A program made the position numbers and the translations under genes. From positions 1 through 7,322 of the forward strand of contig JAGHDE010000156.1 in the NCBI GenBank assembly GCA_021160085.1: a stretch of 7,322 bases of DNA, given 5' to 3'. Under the pieces are notes generated by a model. It saw nothing but the letters and a program-made list of their open reading frames with translations, was not told the DNA's origin and did not search any database. This document shows, piece after piece, positions 5,441 through 7,322 of this stretch (position 1 is its first letter; each line of letters opens with the position of its first letter). This stretch comes from Pseudomonadota bacterium (lineage in GTDB: Bacteria > Desulfobacterota > WTBG01 > JAGOGO01).

Positions 5441-5588
5441 TGAGACACAAAATGAGACAGTATATTTTTTGAGAAAAGGGATAGATTTAAAAATGACTAA
5501 AACGATGAGATAAGCCTGAAGGGGAGGGGTTGAGAGATGAAAAAAAGTGTTTCATTTATAATTTGAGACATAAGTGTCTCATGAGACA
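5441..5588. promoter_or_regulatory. Cluster of TGAGACA repeats, possible activator-binding sites
   Basis: Exact TGAGACA copies occur at 5441-5447, 5453-5459 (12 bp apart), 5564-5570 and 5582-5588, plus the reverse complement TGTCTCA at 5575-5581. The copies at 5564 and 5575 make a perfect inverted repeat with a 4-base spacer, TGAGACATAAGTGTCTCA, and 5575-5588 is itself a 14-bp palindrome. One-mismatch versions lie at 5470 (TGAGAAA), 5506 (TGAGATA) and 5531 (TGAGAGA). Fis-type HTH activators bind such inverted repeats 80-200 bp upstream of -24/-12 promoters; the distal pair is about 145-165 bp upstream of the candidate promoter at 5405-5420. The 5285-5578 gap holds no gene that I can support. 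The palindrome overlaps the activator's own stop codon. Confidence 0.5.
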
Positions 5589-6966
5589 TCCGGGAAGTCC
5601 GCTAAGAAGCGGTAAAGGGTGGCGCGGCCCACACATAGAATACTGGCAGCCCTGGTTTTGTTTCCCCCGCTTTTGATCAGGGCAGCCCGGACGTTTTCCG
5701 AATTCAGTTTTCGAGAAGGGCCGGAGGAGGATCGTTCATATTGATAATTCTTCAGTTCCAGAGGAAGGGAGTCAGGTTGAATGAGCTGACCATGGGACTT
5801 TATAAGGGCGAACCGAAGAGCGCTTTGAAGCTCGCGGACATTTCCCGGCCAGGGGTAATCCAGCATGATGCCCACAGCTTCTCTGGAAAGACCGGGGGTT
5901 TCCTCTCCCTCTTCCCGGGTCTTATTAATAAAGTACTCCACCAGAAGCGGGATGTCATCCTTTCGTTCCCTGAGCGGGGGAAGCTGTATGGGAACCACGT
6001 TGATGCGGTAGTAGAGTCCTCGCGAAAATTACCCCTTTCCACTTCGCGCTTCAGGTCCCGGTTGGTAGCGCTGATCAGGCGCACATCTACTGAGATAGAT
6101 TTCTCGTCACCCACACGCTCTATTGTCCCTTCCTGAAGGGCTCGAAGGAGTTTTACCTGCACAAACCTGGTTAGCTCAGCCACCTCGTCCAAGAACAGGG
6201 TTCCGTTGTTCGCCAATTCAAATCGGCCTTTTTTGTCCCGAATCGCGCCGGTAAATGCCCCTTTCACGTGTCCAAAGAGCTCGCTTTCAAGCAGCCCTTC
6301 GGGTAGCGCGCCGCAGTTGACCGGAACGAAAAGCTTGTTCGCGCGCGGGCTCTCGTTGTGAATCGCCGCGGCAACCAGCTCCTTGCCGGTGCCGGTTTCC
6401 CCCTGAATCAGCACCGGAATATTGACTTCAGCAACCTCCCTTATGGTGTTGAACAGTTCGAGCATCCTAATATCGCGGCCTACAATCCCGGCAAAGCTTT
6501 GTTCCGTTTTCAGGCGACGGCGAAGGTTGTTCAGCTCGGTTATGTCTTCAAGGATAATGACTGCTAATCTTTCGCCCTGGTGCTCGACAGGAGCAGCACT
6601 CACAAGCATGCGCAGATCGCGGACATTACCATCAAGCAGTAATTGAACCTTTGCTTTGTTCCGTTGGATTTTCTTTCCGGAAAGAGCTTCCAGCGCTGTG
6701 TTTCGAACTTGACAGTTCTGGCAATAATCCGCAAAACCGCAGCCTTCCGGACTCTCCAAGGAATGAATGCACCTGAGAACCTCGCCGCTTCTTTTGTTTA
6801 TTACCTCTCCTCCGGATATTCCAAAAGTACGTTCCAATAGATTGTTCACTGCCTTTACCCGCTGGTCACGATCAAGCACAATGACCCCGCAGGGAATTGA
6901 CTCAAACAGAGTTTTTAAGAACCCTTCCTGATTCAGCAGTTCGTCAATAGATTTCTTCAGGTTCAC
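5579..6966 (-). CDS. Sigma-54-dependent activator with cysteine-rich PAS domain, disrupted by a one-base frameshift
   Basis: Restored across one missing base, the product would be 462 residues. An N-terminal PAS domain (about 15-140) carries a cysteine cluster, C66-x-H68, C76, C82, C85. The AAA+ domain has Walker A GETGTGKE (189-196), the sigma-54 contact loop GAFTGA (236-241), Walker B GTLFLDE (255-261) and ATNRDL (300-305). After FRED (314-317) the frame breaks. It resumes one base off with [26 protein letters not shown] (372-381) and a C-terminal Fis-type HTH (about 424-455, [20 protein letters not shown]). There is no receiver domain, so the PAS domain should sense a small molecule, oxygen or redox state directly. 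The start is GTG at 6966, but the AGGGAGG site abuts it; a CTG at 6960 is better spaced. The upstream frame stays open to about 7100 without a good start. It precedes the rubrerythrin unit and probably controls it. Confidence 0.9.
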
Positions 6967-7046
6967 CTCCCTTTGTTCTCTTGAACTTCTATCAGCATTC
7001 CTGTAGACCCTTGTTTTCTGTTCCGCAAGAGTAAGTTGGCTGGCAG

Positions 7047-7086
7047 AAAAAAACCCGGCTCCATGGAAGATGGCCGGATTTTTTTT
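7047..7086. terminator. Two-way intrinsic terminator
   Basis: CCGG (7055-7058), a CT bulge and CCAT (7061-7064) pair with ATGG (7070-7073) and CCGG (7074-7077) around a GGAAG loop. Eight T (7079-7086) follow on the plus strand and seven A (7047-7053) precede it, giving a T-run on the minus strand, so it can end transcription in both directions. It lies about 60 bases after the stop codon of the gene at 7146-7322 and about 80 bases upstream of the activator, separating their transcripts. Confidence 0.75.
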
Positions 7087-7145
7087 GATAAAGCTCTGCA
7101 GTCATTTTTGCCTGATGGTATAAAAGAATTTATTGTTTCAGGACC

Positions 7146-7322
7146 CTATTTAATAATCGCCGGTCTTTTGTGTTCTTTCTGCAATCTGATTTCAGGGGTG
7201 GTTTTATCAATATATTCATCGATCAGTTTTCTGGCTTCATGATCTGTCATCTGAACCGGTGGATGTTTCATACAGTAAGCCGAGATCGGCAGCAATGGTC
7301 CGGCCTCTCCACGATCGCGAGC
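7146..7322 (-). CDS. C-terminal fragment of an unidentified protein (runs off right edge)
   Basis: The last 58 residues of a gene that enters from the right, ending in TAG at 7146. The frame reads ARDRGEAGPLLPISAYCMKH and PPVQMTDHEARKLIDEYIDK, then a charged tail ending KEHKRPAIIK. I do not recognise the family. The M-x-x-PP...TD-x-EAR-x-L-x-x-YI arrangement resembles the methionine loop and last helix of class I cytochromes c, but no heme motif is in the visible part, so this is only a suggestion. A second frame upstream is also open for a short distance, but this one is the longer and more protein-like. The terminator at 7047-7086 follows it. Confidence 0.6.
   Translation of the reverse strand, partial: ARDRGEAGPLLPISAYCMKHPPVQMTDHEARKLIDEYIDKTTPEIRLQKEHKRPAIIK

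Noticed and set aside
5564..5581. TGAGACATAAGTGTCTCA as a terminator of the activator gene
   Set aside because: No T-run follows directly on the minus strand, and the same motif recurs as direct repeats further along, which fits a protein-binding site better.
5741..6136. Long plus-strand ORF opposite the activator gene
   Set aside because: It lies wholly antisense to the strongly conserved AAA+ and HTH coding sequence and has no ribosome-binding site or recognisable protein features.
1..7322. CRISPR array, tRNA, rRNA, insertion sequence or phage genes
   Set aside because: No regularly spaced repeats, cloverleaf-like sequences, transposase motifs or phage-like proteins were seen on either strand.

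Overview
The window is a minus-strand oxygen and reactive-oxygen defence region from a strictly anaerobic or oxygen-sensitive bacterium. Every gene I can support reads right to left. Strict anaerobes are suggested by the combination of a two-iron-centre superoxide reductase (desulfoferrodoxin), rubrerythrin, rubredoxin, a single-domain flavodoxin, several small zinc-ribbon/rubredoxin-like proteins and an exported c-type cytochrome. Together with a sigma-54 activator carrying a cysteine-rich PAS domain, this is most reminiscent of Desulfobacterota, Nitrospirota or similar lineages. No 16S or other taxonomic marker is present, so lineage is inference.

Layout in transcription order, right to left. 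(1) The 3' end of an unidentified gene (7146-7322), followed by a two-way terminator hairpin (7047-7086). (2) A PAS / AAA+ / Fis-HTH sigma-54 activator (5579-6966), broken by a one-base deletion near 6015. (3) A 294-bp intergenic region (5285-5578) with repeated TGAGACA motifs, including an 18-bp inverted repeat overlapping the activator's stop codon, and a possible -24/-12 promoter. (4) A cytoplasmic group: a 71-aa conserved-looking unknown, a 38-aa RCKP-type zinc-ribbon protein and rubrerythrin, followed by a small rubredoxin-like gene interrupted by an in-frame TGA. (5) An exported group: thioredoxin-like CPHC protein, peroxiredoxin (sharing one base with the previous gene) and a cupredoxin-like protein. 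(6) Desulfoferrodoxin with its own possible promoter. (7) A ferritin-like diiron protein and flavodoxin, a possible TGA-interrupted cysteine-rich ORF, rubredoxin, and the 5' end of an exported c-type cytochrome running off the left edge.

The genes form a coherent set. Superoxide reductase and rubrerythrin reduce superoxide and peroxide in the cytoplasm using electrons from rubredoxin (flavodoxin may also serve). The exported thioredoxin-like/peroxiredoxin pair could do the same for peroxides outside the membrane. The activator is well placed to switch on at least the 5284-to-4301 genes in response to a redox or ligand signal sensed by its cysteine-rich PAS domain. Three separate reading-frame interruptions (one frameshift, two in-frame TGA codons) mean either sequence errors or genuine decay/recoding, and they are the main things to check.
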